In this document: one piece after another, positions 46,360-57,516 of the stretch
Numbering within the stretch: position 1 is the first letter of the stretch
Layout: every line of letters begins with the position of its first letter
DNA from: Nematopogon swammerdamellus
Lineage: Eukaryota; Arthropoda; Insecta; Lepidoptera; Adelidae
Reading direction: 5' to 3'
Assembly: GCA_946902875.1 (NCBI GenBank)
Contig: OX336354.1
Location: 10,389,247-10,453,246 of the forward strand
Length of the DNA stretch: 64,000 nucleotides
The notes under the pieces: generated by a model
Told to the model about the DNA's origin: nothing
The model's input: only the letters and a program-made list of their open reading frames with translations
Database searches by the model: none
Position numbers and translations under genes: made by a program

Positions 46360-46577
46360 AGATTTTCATGTGTGGGGACTCTGCGGACGGGCCAAGGACC
46401 TAGTTTATGGCCAGCATGGTCACACCACCGTGGAGAATGAAGAAGAGTTGCGTGTTCGGATCGTAAACACATTCGGTATATGACAGTGACACTCTAGTTC
46501 GTGTGAATTAGAGCATCGTGAGGAAGGCCACTCTTTGCATCCGAGTGCAAGGTGGCTATTTCCATCAATTTTTGTAA
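46360..46577 (+). pseudogene. DDE transposase C-terminal remnant
   Basis: One frame reads DFHVWGLCGRAKDLVYG, TTVENEEELRVRIVNTF and a stop. After a frameshift another frame reads SIVRKATLCIRVQGGYFHQFL and a stop. This matches the end of IS630/Tc1/mariner-like transposases found in insects (DFFLWG...LVY...EELR.RI...LCI...GG.F..). Only the C-terminus survives. Confidence 0.6.
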
Positions 46578-47661
46578 ATGTAGTATAGGGCTAAATTCGA
46601 GCATATGGGCAGAATTGGCGATAGGCTGAACCGGTACCCAACTGGGAGCCGTGAGTTCTGGTCTCTCGCCAAATCTGTCGAGTCGAATTTCTGCCGCTCC
46701 TCACTTCCACCTCTGCAGCGCACTAGAGGATCACTGACTTACTCCGCAAAAGATAAAGCCGACCTTCTGGTATCTCTTTTTGGGGAGAACTCCCACCTGG
46801 ATGATGGGGGAGCTTCTCCCCAATCCGGTGTGAGAACTCCATGCCAGAAGTACAGTTCCGACAGAGAACTGTGCGGAAGGAGCTTCTTACCCTAGACGTC
46901 AGGAAAGCGAGTGGGCCGGACAGAGTGCCTACATTGGTGTTGAAAAAGTGTGCTCCCGAGCTGGCTCCAGTACTGACGCGCCTCTTTCGCCTCTCGTACT
47001 CTACTGGCCGCGTGCCGGCAGCTTGGAAATCAGCTTTCGTTCAGTCTGTCCCTAAAAAGGGCGATCGCTCTGACCCGTCAAACTACCGACCCATAGCAAT
47101 TACCTCCCTCCTCTGCAAGGTGATGGAGCACGTTACCAAACGCAGCTCATGACGTACCTGGAGACGAATAATCTCATCAGCGATCGGCAATACGGCTTCC
47201 GGCCTAACCGGTCAGCTGGTGATCTCCTAGCGTACGTTACTCACCTTTGGGGGGAAGCGCTTGAAGGGTATGGTGAATCCTTGGCAATTGGACTTGATAT
47301 TGCCAAGGCATTTGACCGGGTCTGGCATAAGGCGCTTTTGGGTAAGCTGCCGGCGTACGGAATTCCTTCGGGCCTTTGTGACTGGGTAACCGACTTCCTA
47401 CATGGGCGTAACATTCAGGTCCTCGTGGTCCATGTCAGTGAATGCCGGTGTACCACAGGGATCTGTGTTGTCACCCACACTGTTTCTTCTGCATATCAAT
47501 GATATGCTGCCACTCGGCAACATACATTTTTATGCAGACGACAGTACGGCGCATGGATCCTACACTAGTCACCCTTCAGCCAGACGGAGTGATGTGGACG
47601 AGAAGAGGCGAACACTTGTGTCCGAACTCGAGCAAACCCTCGAGTCGGGTTTTAGCCTTTT

Positions 47662-48038
47662 AGAGGCGGGTGGCCGAGTGGTTTGGGCATCGGCTTCTCA
47701 TGCGAGAGGTCCGCGGTTCGAATCCCGTCGGCGTGTACCAATGAGTTTTTTCTGACGAAAAAATTACGTGCATACCTACACCTGCTGCTTCACCGTTCGG
47801 AACCGGTGAACCTTACTAGGTGGTAGGCTGAAATTGTGGCCGACTGGGTTGGTACCACCGTACTGGATGTAAGATGGCCGCATAGCAGCCTCGGTTGTGT
47901 TCTCCTCTAGTCCAGTATAGCCAGCAATCCAGGGAAGTCTCCGGCACCTACTTTCTCGGAGGTGATATTGGCTGGTCGGGGCATGCGCTTTAGCCCCTCC
48001 AACTCAGCCACCCATACCGGATTATATAAAAAAAAAAA
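47662..48038 (+). repeat. SINE B, full length with tRNA-like head
   Basis: The head GGCGGGTGGCCGAGTGGTTT (A box) and GCGGTTCGAATCCCGTCGG (B box) forms a Pol III type 2 promoter. The body follows (GACTGGGTTGGTACCACCG, CTCTAGTCCAGTATAGCC) and then a poly-A of 11. It lies inside the LINE ORF2, so it is younger than the LINE. It is not a functional tRNA: no proper acceptor stem is formed. Confidence 0.85.
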
Positions 48039-48652
48039 GTCGATTGCCGAATGGGGCCGGAGCAACTTGGTCGTGTTCAACGCATCAAAGACACAAGTGT
48101 GCGCTTTTAGTGCGAAAAGAACGGCGTTCACACCAGCTCATTCGTTCAAAAAACACGTCGCTGAAATTAAGCGACCACCTCGGGGTCTTCGGTGTCGAAC
48201 TCCCGCACGACTTAAACTTCCGACGTCACATTGAGGGCAAGGCCAAGCTGGCCTCAAAAAAGCTGGGTGTACTCAAAAAGGTGAAGCGGTACTTCACGGC
48301 GAGCCAAAAACTGACGTTGTATAATACGCAGGTTAGGTCTTGCTTGGAGTACTGCTCGCGTCTGTGGGATGGCTCAGCTAAATACCAGCTTGCGTCGTGC
48401 CGTGCGACTTGTGGATGACCCTGTGGTTTTCCGCGACTTAGAACCGCTGCAACTCCGTAGGTACGTCGGCTCCCTAAGTGTGTTCTATCGTCTATTTCAC
48501 GGGGAGTGTTCGGAGGAGCTCTTTAACGCGATTCCGTCGTCCCCATTCCACCTCCGCACTACGCGTACTGGGCAGGGTATGCACCACTATACAATCGACC
48601 TACCGTGGATGCGCGATGATTGACATACCGGGAAAATGTGGAACTAGTGCGT

Positions 48653-48685
48653 GGAAATAGATGAGCAGGGAGCTCATCTATTTCC
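48653..48685. repeat. 14-bp perfect inverted repeat inside LINE
   Basis: GGAAATAGATGAGC, AGGGA, then the reverse complement. It interrupts the LINE C-terminal frame, suggesting templated insertion during repair. Confidence 0.8.
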
Positions 48686-48910
48686 TCCCAAGTACAGCCT
48701 GGGGTTTTTCAAAAGGGGCGTGAAAAGGCTCCTGTCAGGCCGGCATGGCATTTCCAATCCGCGTGCATCACAGAATGTCCATGGGCATCGTAAGTCACCT
48801 ACTCGTAAGTGAAACGATGCCACATGTCGCGCTTTCTATATAAAAAAAAATAAAAAAAACAAAAATGTAAGTTCCTAACTACTAGACTAGTGTAAGTGAA
48901 GTGTGTCATT

Positions 48911-48946
48911 GTGAGTATGTGTGGGTACTCACCCACACATACTCAC
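48911..48946. repeat. 16-bp perfect hairpin
   Basis: GTGAGTATGTGTGGGT, loop ACTC, then the exact reverse complement. Confidence 0.9.
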
Positions 48947-49460
48947 ACTAACACACGCACACCCATTCAAAAACACAACAAACAGCTCTTTTGCGTTTGA
49001 ACATAGTAAGGTCATTGACCCCGTACATTGTAAGTTAACTACTAGTACACACAGATTGATCTATTTAATGTTTAGGTAGCAAACATGTTTTGTTAAATTT
49101 CCCGAAAAGTAATGCTAAAAACATTTTTTTTTTGCGTAACGTGTTTGTTTGAGTGTGTGTGTAGCCCTCCCGAAGTTTATGACATGAATAACGAAGCACC
49201 TTATATATGCGACGCAAAAAGTGGATTCCTCGATGTGTATGTAATGTGTGATGTGATGTGACAGTACTCATGTATTCATATTATATTTACGTAATATAAC
49301 TGTATTGTACATACAAGCCCATTGCACTATCACTGCTGTACACCTACAATACCTTCATCATACCCATAGGTTAGCTAAAATAAAATGCTGTTTAGCGTTA
49401 AGCTGACCTTTTTGTCCCCTGTATTGGTGTAAAAATAAAGAATTTTAATAAATAAATATA
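48947..49460 (+). repeat. probable LINE 3'-UTR tail
   Basis: TTAGCTAAAATAAAATGCTG and CCCCTGTATTGGTG, ending AATAAAGAATTTTAATAAATA, look like a LINE 3' end; no coding part is attached. Confidence 0.35.
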
Positions 49461-50555
49461 TGTCAGATTATAGACATTGCTTTAAAATAATAATGAATTG
49501 TAATAGATGCCTTTCCGCACAATTCAAACGTTTTTTCTGGAATAAACTAAGCAAATATTGATTACCCAGGCTATAAAACCAGTGGAATCAATGCCAAGGG
49601 AATCAATTTTTTTTGAAAATTTGTCATTTACCGCGAATGTACTAAAATCAGAGTAATGAGGTTAACACAGTAGATAATGGCTACATGGAGTATTGTATAT
49701 AGATCATTTAATTGATTTTGGAACAAGCCACTATAAATAAAATTCAGCCAGAGTAATCAACGATGTACCAGAACCAAGCCAGTGGAATCAATTTCTTACC
49801 TTCGTATTTCGGGAACGCAGCGAGGAGTCGCTCAACCACTCCCCGCAGCTTGAAACACGACTGACGTTGTTCGGCAAAGGGTCGATCACGCGTCTTTTAA
49901 CCGTTCCGCTAGTGATGTACGCGCGATTTTGTGATGCGCCAGTGAAATCATTGTTAGGTCTCGGACAAAATTTTAAAACTAAATAAAATAAAATATATAT
50001 AAAATACGCTTTATAAAACCTTTTTTAGGAAATTAACAACTAATCACCTTGCACGGTAAATAATATCATATCAGTTAATTGCACAGAAAAAAAATATAGA
50101 TGGTTTTGTGTAACAATCTGGGCCGTGGACGCGCCAGTGAGATCAATTTTTGGGGGTTTGATAATTTTTTTGCCTTATTTAATTTTATATTTTACGCTAT
50201 TTCAGTATTTGCCCAGTTAGTTTATAGTTAAAATTTCAAGGAAAAAAATACTTCATGTGCAAATTTTTGTAATAAGTAGCAATTTTGCTTCAGGACAGTG
50301 AAAATCGAGGGGCTCAAGAATGACCCTAACATTAGGTTGGGAACCATTGCACTAGCTGCGGCGGTACTAGCGAGAGCGTGGGATGGGGTCGGCCTTGCCA
50401 AGATACCATACGAATATGACTTGCTAATTTCCACAGCAAGCAATCTAATGCATGCGAACTGTGCACAGAGCTCCCTGCATTAATAATACCTTCAGTGTGC
50501 GCGTGTATTTGCAGTAAGTATTTAGAAATTACTACCGTACATACATACATAACAT
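49461..50555. other. unassigned with recurring AGTGGAATCAAT words
   Basis: Variants of CCAGTGGAATCAAT occur near 49580, 49790, 49940 and 50135, spaced irregularly. A GC-richer patch at 50300-50480 has an open frame without domains. No family assigned. Confidence 0.4.
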
Positions 50556-51019
50556 ACCACACACGCTGTATCCCGACAATCTGGGTAAGCAGAGTAATCG
50601 GTGTTGTGCTGGAAGAACTCTGGAAAATTGCAACACAACATCGACCACCACGTTTAGCAAAGTATTCGGACAAGACAACTATTAAGCAGCAAGTGATATG
50701 ACTCCCTTCTTATATTACTAGGTGGTAGGGTTTAACCCGCCCGGGTTGGTACCACCGCACTGAATGAAAGGTCGGTCGAAACGGCTATGTAAATAGTTTG
50801 TGTTTTCCGTCCAGTCCAGTGTAGCCGGCACGACCGAAGCGAAGCACTGACGTGGCACCAAGTTCACCCGGTGTTATGGGCTGACATCACGGATGTTTTA
50901 GGTGATGTAGCTAACCGTGTCAGTTTCCATAAAAAAAAAGTAAGGCACGAAGACCCACCAGCCCTTCTGCACGACTCGGTGGCAAGCCTGTCGCCCTTTA
51001 GCACGGCATCTCGTCCTTA
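50556..51019 (-). repeat. repeat C copy interrupted by SINE A
   Basis: The two parts, 50556-50699 and 50940-51019, are contiguous in the uninterrupted copy at 51167-51447 (AAGCAGCAAGTAAGG). The SINE split the AGCAAG|TAAGG site. Confidence 0.8.
50700..50939 (+). repeat. SINE A copy inserted in repeat C
   Basis: It runs from TATTACTAGGTGGTAGGG to poly-A. It lacks the head. Confidence 0.85.
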
Positions 51020-51166
51020 TTACTACCGTACTTCAAGCAATATGCAATACTGATGCATATACTATGTATCCATTAGTATTACATAACCAATGGACCTCCC
51101 ATTAATATGTTTATCTGAAAATACTTTGCAGTAAACATTGATTTATAGTTGAGTTTACCATATATA

Positions 51167-51447
51167 CCACACGCTGCATCCCCACAATCAGGGTAAGTAG
51201 AGTAGTCGGAGTTGTGCTGCAGGTAAACTGAATTACCGCACAACACCGACTACCACATTTAGCAAAGTACTTATAGACAAGATAACTATCAAGCAGCAAG
51301 TAAGGTACGAAGACCCACCTGCTGCATGACTCGGTGGAAGGACCGCGCCAAGGTGAGAGGTCCTTTCGCCCTTATGTACGGCATCTTGTCCTTATCCCTT
51401 ATTCGCCTTTTACTACATGCATGAGGAGAGATGCAGTGGGGATATTC
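51167..51447 (-). repeat. repeat C copy
   Basis: It carries the full set of C blocks, including GCAAGTAAGGTACGAAG and GCATGAGGAGAGATGCAGTG. Confidence 0.8.
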
Positions 51448-51704
51448 GAAATTGAATAATATTGAGAAATTTACATTTGTTTATTTAATTGATTAGTTAA
51501 TGGGTGTCAACATGTTATATACTGACTGACGACGGGCGGAGAACTGACAGTTCTCTGTCAACACCGTCGCACCGGGCTGAGTGCTCATGAGAGTGGGCCA
51601 TACGTTTGGCCGGAAACTTCGAGCCACATAGCTCGGAGACGGCCGTCAGTAAAGTCGTTAACATATTTTAATAATTGTTATAAGCTTCTCGGTGCATATG
51701 TACT
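51448..51704. other. unassigned spacer
   Basis: No gene or known repeat recognised. Confidence 0.4.
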
Positions 51705-51836
51705 AGCCGCAGAAAGTGTGTCGTCCCACCCGCCAGGTGGGACGACGACATCAAGTACTTCGGCGGTAAGCTGTGGTTCCGTACCGCTGAAGGCCGGGAG
51801 AACTGGAGGAATATTGCAGAGGCCAGCAGTGGAAGC
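51705..51836 (+). pseudogene. LINE ORF C-terminal fragment (RTE-like)
   Basis: It contains RWDDDIKYFGG-like sequence and WFRTAEGRENWRNIAEA, matching 45390-45577. A 12-bp hairpin (GTCGTCCCACC/GGTGGGACGAC) lies at its left end. Confidence 0.55.
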
Positions 51837-52322
51837 ATACACACTGACATATTTCGAAAGTTCAAAAGGAAAAGACGCCTGGTTGGATAAGACGAATGCA
51901 CCTGCAAATAAGTTATTGTATTGCGGTATTTTCCGAGCAGGCGCTGCTGCTCAGCGTGAGGTTCAGCCAGCTAACACTGTAGGTAGATCGTCATGTTGGG
52001 AATAGGCAAATTCAGTATTTGATGTGTTTTTTATTACATTTGAAGTGAAAGAAACCTGTAATAAGCAAGTAAAGAAACTTCTCAAATCAAATAAGAAATA
52101 AACTTAAAACCTAAAACATTTGAAAATATTTCACTCGAAGAAAATTTCACTGAAATGAGAAGTCTGCTTTTGTACCCTCGTGTATTTTCATATACCTACT
52201 GTTTTTCTTTCAACTGTGCGCAATAAAGAGTTTATATTCTATTGTATTGTCTGGTTTAATGGTTTGAGTATTAATATTCATACTACTCATAAAAACTATA
52301 ATTTAAATTAATATTAAATAAA
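51837..52322. other. mostly unassigned
   Basis: AT-rich. TGCGCAATAAAGAGTTTATA at about 52220 is shared with about 24600. Confidence 0.4.
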
Positions 52323-52546
52323 TTAAATGTCGTCCATCTCCGCCGACTCCCCCACCGTGCCCAAAACACTAGCCGCGTTGCCCCTCTGAATCTCCAGCCC
52401 TATTCGCTGTAGAAAAAAAGATTTGGCACGGGGCGGCGGCGGTGATCGTCCGACTTTTCTATCAACAGCTTTCCGCGGTGATCAAAAAAGCATTTTGCGT
52501 AGGGCGACCGCACGCCAAGAGTTTCCACGGCGAAGGCCAGAAACTC
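52323..52546 (-). pseudogene. TE protein C-terminal module, copy 2
   Basis: On minus it reads EFLAFAVETLGVRSP; after frame damage it continues LEIQRGNAASVLGTVGESAE and MDDI with a stop. It aligns with the module at 30766-31228. Confidence 0.65.
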
Positions 52547-53089
52547 AGAGGAGCAACACAAAAGCTAGAACATTTGCTCTTTTTTAATTTTTAATTATTT
52601 GTTGTTATTTTTTGTTGAAATTATGATTAAACCAAGTTATGACTAAAAAGGATCACTGTATCTTTTTATAATTTTATATTTTCAAAACTAACAATAAACA
52701 TACGAGTAATAACGGCACACCTGCAAACAACTCAACAATGTCAACCGAGTTTCGCAAAACATACGACACTAAGTCGTTATTCTTATATATACAAAAATGT
52801 TTTCAATCCACCTCTGATAGAGTTGTTTATTGAAAATTGATTGTTTTCAGCTGCCTCAATTATAGTTGCTCGCTCCATTTAGCGTGCGCCCACTCGCGCT
52901 AATAGGGTCTCGTTATCGGCACATTTTGTATTAATTAGCGATCGATGACTTCAGGCGCGCCACCCCCTCTACTCGGCAAACCACCTACCTACCCCTGCGA
53001 GCGCGAACCATAGTCTCTAACACCTTACTCGATTATTTTGAATGAAGACACATAAATGCGAAAAGTTACTGAAAGGTTGAAGGTTGCCT
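52547..53089. other. unassigned non-coding stretch
   Basis: AT-rich apart from 52860-53000. Nothing recognised. Confidence 0.4.
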
Positions 53090-53135
53090 AAGCGTTCCTT
53101 ACTCAAAATCAGTCTTACCATCCAGCCGGGGTACG
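53090..53135 (+). pseudogene. TE protein C-terminal module, degenerate copy 3
   Basis: AAGCGTTCCTTACTCAAAAT and CAGTCTTACCATCCAGCC correspond to FLTQ...ISLxIQ of the other copies, with a small deletion that shifts the frame. Confidence 0.5.
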
Positions 53136-53194
53136 CTACAACCGATCCAAGAACCGATCCTTGGGATTGTGGAATTATGATATATGTACTAACT

Positions 53195-53680
53195 TTGTTT
53201 CATTAAAAGTGCGATATATGGCGCCGAGCCATCCATAAGGTGTCGAACGACGCCCATGGAAATTCGGTGGTATGCGAGGGTTGCGAATGCCATTCCGGCT
53301 TGACTGACAGGTGCCCATGTTGTTGTTGTTGTTGTTGTTTTGGTTTGGGGTTGGCTCTAGGCCTGCAAACTAATCCCGCTTGGTTGGGGACCTTCGTGCA
53401 AAACCCCGCAGTCTCCAGCTACCCCAGCCAGCCTATGTCTTCCATGAAAGCCACAAGTCGACCGGGGTGTCTGCAGGCCGCTTATCCCTTAGTCGCCTTT
53501 TACGACATGCACGGGGAGAGATGCAGTGGGACTATTCTTATTAAGTACCGACCCCACACAGTACCGACAGGTGCCCATTCACGTCCCATTTGAAGGACCC
53601 GGTACTATACTTGGTAGGAAATATATGGGCAGGGAGAGCGATCCAGGGTTTACCGGTTCTGTAGAGTAGAGGAAAGATCT
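53195..53680 (-). repeat. Jockey-like LINE 3' fragment split by repeat C
   Basis: LINE 3' sequence at 53195-53318 (GGCGCCGAGCCATCC, CGACGCCCATGG) continues at 53566-53680 with a CCATTTGAAGGACCCGG block. The two parts flank a 247-bp insert. Confidence 0.75.
53319..53565 (-). mobile_element. repeat C insertion with 13-bp duplication and (CAA)n tail
   Basis: The insert is flanked by GACAGGTGCCCAT at 53306-53318 and 53566-53578. Read on minus it starts GGTACTGTGTGGGGTCGG and ends in a (CAA)n tail (TGTTGTTGTT at 53319-53338 on plus). Long target duplication plus a simple 3' tail shows LINE-type target-primed insertion, so this family is a SINE (or a short non-LTR derivative). Confidence 0.85.
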
Positions 53681-53761
53681 GCAGAATTTTCTAATCAAAT
53701 TTAATTATTTTAAACTTTTTTTTTCTTTTGTATGTATCGGAAAAGGTTTATATATTTCCAA

Positions 53762-54062
53762 GGGGTCGGTACTTGCAATGCATCTCTCTCCGTGCATGTC
53801 GAAAAAGGCGACTAAGATATAAGGGCAAGATGCCGTGTAAAGGGCGACAGGGTACCCACCTCTTACCTTGGCACGGTCCTTCCACCGCGTCATGCAGCGG
53901 GTGCACGAGCGGGTGGGTCTTCCTGCTTTACTTGCTGCTTGATAGTTATCTTGTCCGAATACTTTGCGAAACTTAGTGGTCTGTGTTGTGCTGTAACTTA
54001 CCTCCCTTGCAGCACAACACCGATTTTTTTGCTTACCCCGACTGTCGGGATACTGCGCACGG
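53762..54062 (+). repeat. repeat C copy
   Basis: GGGGTCGGTACTTGCAATGC, then AAAGGCGACTAAGATATAAGG, through TGTCGGGATACTGCG. Confidence 0.8.
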
Positions 54063-55387
54063 TATGTAGTTCTCAATTAGGTTACACAGGGTATGTTTAT
54101 ACAGAGCATGCGTTTTGTTTTTATTAGTTTTGACAATGCAGTCACCTATTTTAATTTCGATAATTATTTTTTTTTTCATTATCACAAAAATTAAACTTAA
54201 AACAAAACAAAAAATACTGACCTTTACGAACTTGGTGTATGTAAATTCGTCAACTTTGACTACGGCGTTCCCCCTCGTAATCGTATTTGCTGTAAACGTG
54301 GCAACAGCTTCTAGTATCCACACCACACTACACGACGACATTCTAATATTTTTCCTCACAAAATATTGCCGTTTAAACGTACGTATCTATGTAGGTGCCT
54401 TTTAAATTTTAATGTAGTTATTATGTTTTTCAAAAAGACACTACCTATACGAAAAGCAAACCATCAAATTTAAGAACTTACCGAAAACAAAGCAAAAACA
54501 GATAGAACATTTTAGAACAAAGCAAAAACTAGAAAACACGTCTTTGTTTTCTGTTTTTTTTATTATTAATTTATTTTTTGTTTGGAGATAGAAAATTTTA
54601 GAACTACAGTATCTTTGAAAAAAAGAGTGTTTTATTACACGTATCCACTAAACCGTATCCCACTGCGTTATCTATCACTGTTGGGCCAATCACATGACTG
54701 AAACATTTGTGCACAGATTGTCGGTCGTGTCGTGTACGCACGTATCTACAATTTAAGTCAGCTCAGCTTTATACTGACACAGTTTTTAGCTTATTTCGCT
54801 GACTTGGTAATGCAAGTGATACGTTCTCTCTGCCATAAATATTTTAACAAAAACTCAAATAAGTGCAAAACACAATAAAAATCAAACAATAAAACGGGTT
54901 GAAATAATTTATTAGCATGTTCAACTAAAAAATTATACGTAAAGGTTAGCTTAAAACATAATAAAAACAAGCTTAAATCAAATTACAGTTAACGCAACTA
55001 AATGTAGCAAATGAAATTACTAACAATTTACTCTACAAGAATGTATTTTAAAGATATAAAAAACAGGGAACAATATTTTTTTGTTTTAAGGAAATTTTAA
55101 CATTTAGCACCTATTCCATCTCTAATGTACAATATCAAAAATGTATTGTATCTACTACCACAACTATAATTCAGTCATATTTTTTTCGACATTCTTATCT
55201 TTCTTTTTTGGAATTTAGGAATCATAACCTCCTTTTTTGAAGATAGTTAAAATTACTTTTAGTCAATACAAAAAAACATGAATTTTTCTCCATGCAAACT
55301 CTAATTTCAATTTTTAATTATTATTGTTTCAATGTTCGTACTAATAATTTTACATAAACATAGAGAAAATGTTATTGAATGAAAATG
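54063..55387. other. unassigned AT-rich stretch
   Basis: About 1.3 kb. No gene or repeat recognised; short frames at 54115-54405 lack domains. Confidence 0.45.
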
Positions 55388-55537
55388 TTAATGCTTATTG
55401 AAGCGTCCGGGGACCGTCGTGCCAAAGCGTTCCTCACACAAAACATCAGCCTCGCCATCCAGCGCAAGAACGCGGCGGCTGTCCTCGGGACAATGAATGA
55501 TGTCCCGAGGATGCAGGAATATTTTTATTTAAATTAA
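55388..55537 (+). pseudogene. TE protein C-terminal module, copy 4
   Basis: An open frame reads MLIEASGDRRAKAFLTQ, then NISLAIQRKNAAAVLGTM and ends at a stop after EYFYLN. It aligns with IQRGNAASALRTF at 31134-31190. The GC-rich codons stand out from the AT-rich surroundings. Confidence 0.65.
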
Positions 55538-56605
55538 GTTGTTACATTTCTGTTTAATTTAATTTTTCTTTGTCAAATAAAAAACAGTAAAGATCAGAAA
55601 ATGTTTAAATGCCTATACTGTCATGTAAATACACAATACTTCGACTCAGCTTTAAATCTAAACTAAATCTAATAAATAACATCTATAAAGTTTGTACATT
55701 TACACAATAAAAAATCGAATAGTCTATTGAAACTGTATTCACAGCACCATTACAGAACCTGTATTTATAATGTATGTAATAATCCAAGTAAAAGTGGACT
55801 AGTGTAGTGTATACAAAACAAACAAAAATAAAACTAAGAAAATTTAACATTATGCATCTGCGTCACGTGTGTGCACCTTTGCGATTTTCTAAAGCTTTTT
55901 TTAAACGAATCTCTTCTATTACCTCCATAATAAGCTGAAATTTCATAAAGGACATTTCAGTAAAAAAACAAATTTTATCTTACATGCTCTTATGGTCTAA
56001 AACATCTATGACTTCGATCAATACGATGCCTGAAGGAGATTAAGTATTAAATTTAATTCGAGCAATTAAACCAATAAAAATAACCTTAGCAGCAAAATCA
56101 AGCAAAGCAGTGCATATAAAATTAAACATATTTTGAAAATAGTACCTAATTTAGGAACTTAAATTAAGTAGTGCTAAGTAATTTACCATACATTTAAGTA
56201 TTATATGATGCGTGTGCACAATTTTCAGTTTGTGTAGAGGTAAGCCAGAGTCGAGCAAAATTTCGGATAAACCAAATAAATACGAACTGCAATTCCGAAA
56301 TTTTACTCGAGTCATTTCTATAGCCGAATTTTCATTTTCGTTAGACTGACAAACGCGAGTCCGAATGAAAAGAGACACGAACATTGTGTGCACACATTGT
56401 GACTTATCAAAATATTCACTGGCAATTTCCCTTCTATAATTCGACTAGCCGGATCCATCAGAGTCAAGCCCAATGGTCCGTCTTCCAAAAGGGGATTAAT
56501 TTTAACCGCGTGAAATTGATCGGCCAGCGCCGGTCAGCCTTGGCCAGCGGGTGCAGACACGAGGATTTACAACACGAAGTCACAACACAACGTTCAAGAA
56601 CTGAC
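55538..56605. other. unassigned AT-rich stretch, likely intronic
   Basis: No exon recognised. An 80-codon minus frame at 56151-56393 lacks motifs. Confidence 0.4.
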
Positions 56606-57094
56606 CTGACTTAAGGGCCTGATCCTCTCGTGTATGCTGTTCTCGGCGTGCTTGGCTGAAGGGGGCGGGTGATCCGGTGTAGGCGGCTGGTCATAGTGTG
56701 TAGGGGACAGCGGAACCCTCACACCCTCGTAATACCTCTCGCAGTCACTCGGGCTGTTCATAGACTGAACGTCGTCTAGCAAGCTCTCCAAGGAAGACCT
56801 TTCCTGGGCGGAATACTTCCTCTGTTCAGTCATTTTGGCTGGATCGAAATTCTCGTACTGATGGGTGAAGTTCCTCCTAAGTTTCCTTCTGGGATTTTGT
56901 TCCTTGATGACGACGTTTTCGTACATAGCAGTGATGGCGACCGGCTGGTTGCGATGCTTGAGGCTCGGCCTCGGATTGGGTACGGGGATGAGACGGGGCG
57001 AGTTGTGGTTCTCCTCGCTGCACTCGGAGTACGAGTGTTTGCTGTCCACGTACTGGTCTACTGACCGTCCGTGCTTGAGGTAGTGTTTGGCACC
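56606..57094 (-). CDS. exon B of minus-strand host gene
   Basis: A 489-bp open exon (163 codons, phase 0/0) follows the acceptor CCGTTGTTGCAG and ends at CAG|GTCAGT. It begins GAKHYLKHGRSVDQYVDS. It is low in hydrophobic residues and rich in charged and Pro residues. Two YxN motifs (AMYENV, HQYENF) resemble Grb2-type SH2 ligands, and PPTPDHPPPS is SH3-ligand-like. Ser/Thr-Pro sites (LSPTHYD) suggest phosphorylation. No globular domain is recognised; it is probably a disordered part of a scaffold or the cytoplasmic tail of a receptor. The donor has C at +3, slightly weak. A 422-bp intron separates it from the exon at 57517. Confidence 0.75.
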
Positions 57095-57516
57095 CTGCAA
57101 CAACGGAGAAGGGGGGCGTGAGCCGCCGATTGACTATCCCCGGGGCTGTAACACGTGGAGTAAACATTTTAAAGTATCTATGGAGGGGTAAGCTCATCGC
57201 CTACACTTACTGTACCGTGGGTAAGTTACATAAACGGGAATTTAGCAGCGATCTGTAGCGATGACACAAGGTGTAGAGCACTGAGCAATGTCGGGTCAGT
57301 TGACTAACGATAAGTTTGTTTTTCTTCATTAGATGAAGTTAAAGCTGAAAATGAAGAGAAAAAAAAATGACCGACCTTCCCGACCAGGATTCGAACCTGG
57401 AACTACTTGCCGGCTTGAGGCTGGCGGCTCAAGGCGGTTAATTTAAGTTAATTTATGTCTTATTCATCGATCAAACGCAAAATATTAAGTATATTGTGCT
57501 TTTGTCGCAGTCTTAC
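57095..57516 (-). other. 422-bp intron with tRNA-like repeat
   Basis: GT (57516) and AG (57095) ends fit the exons on both sides. At about 57380-57440 it contains a tRNA-like repeat piece. Confidence 0.65.
57375..57445 (-). repeat. tRNA-like SINE fragment
   Basis: Read on minus: a B box with its T-stem (CCAGGTTCGAATCCTGG), then TCGGGAAGGTCGGTCA and a T-run. No matching 5' acceptor strand or D arm was found, so this is not called as a tRNA gene. Confidence 0.6.

Larger units (their letters stand above)
46600..48847 (+). pseudogene. decayed Jockey-like LINE ORF2 with SINE B inserted
   Basis: RT motifs are spread over several frames: GSREFWSLAKSVESNFCRSS; LDVRKASGPDRVPTLVLKK; NYRPIAITSLLCKVMEHV; QYGFRPNRSAGDLLAYVTHL; IGLDIAKAFDRVWHKALL; AGVPQGSVLSPTLFLLHIND; FYADDSTAHGS. 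At least four frameshifts occur, and a SINE B lies at 47662-48038. After it the protein resumes with EWGRSNLVVFNASKTQVCAF and HIEGKAKLASKKLGVLKK, ending near HHYTIDLPWMRDD. The 3' UTR ends GCCACATGTCGCGCTTTCTA then poly-A. The endonuclease half is missing. Dead copy. Confidence 0.85.

Noticed and set aside
47662..47740. Possible tRNA gene
   Set aside because: A and B boxes are present but no complete cloverleaf with paired acceptor stem; it is continuous with a SINE body and poly-A tail.
57375..57445. Possible tRNA gene on minus
   Set aside because: Good T arm but no D arm or matching acceptor strand; followed by a T-rich SINE-like sequence.
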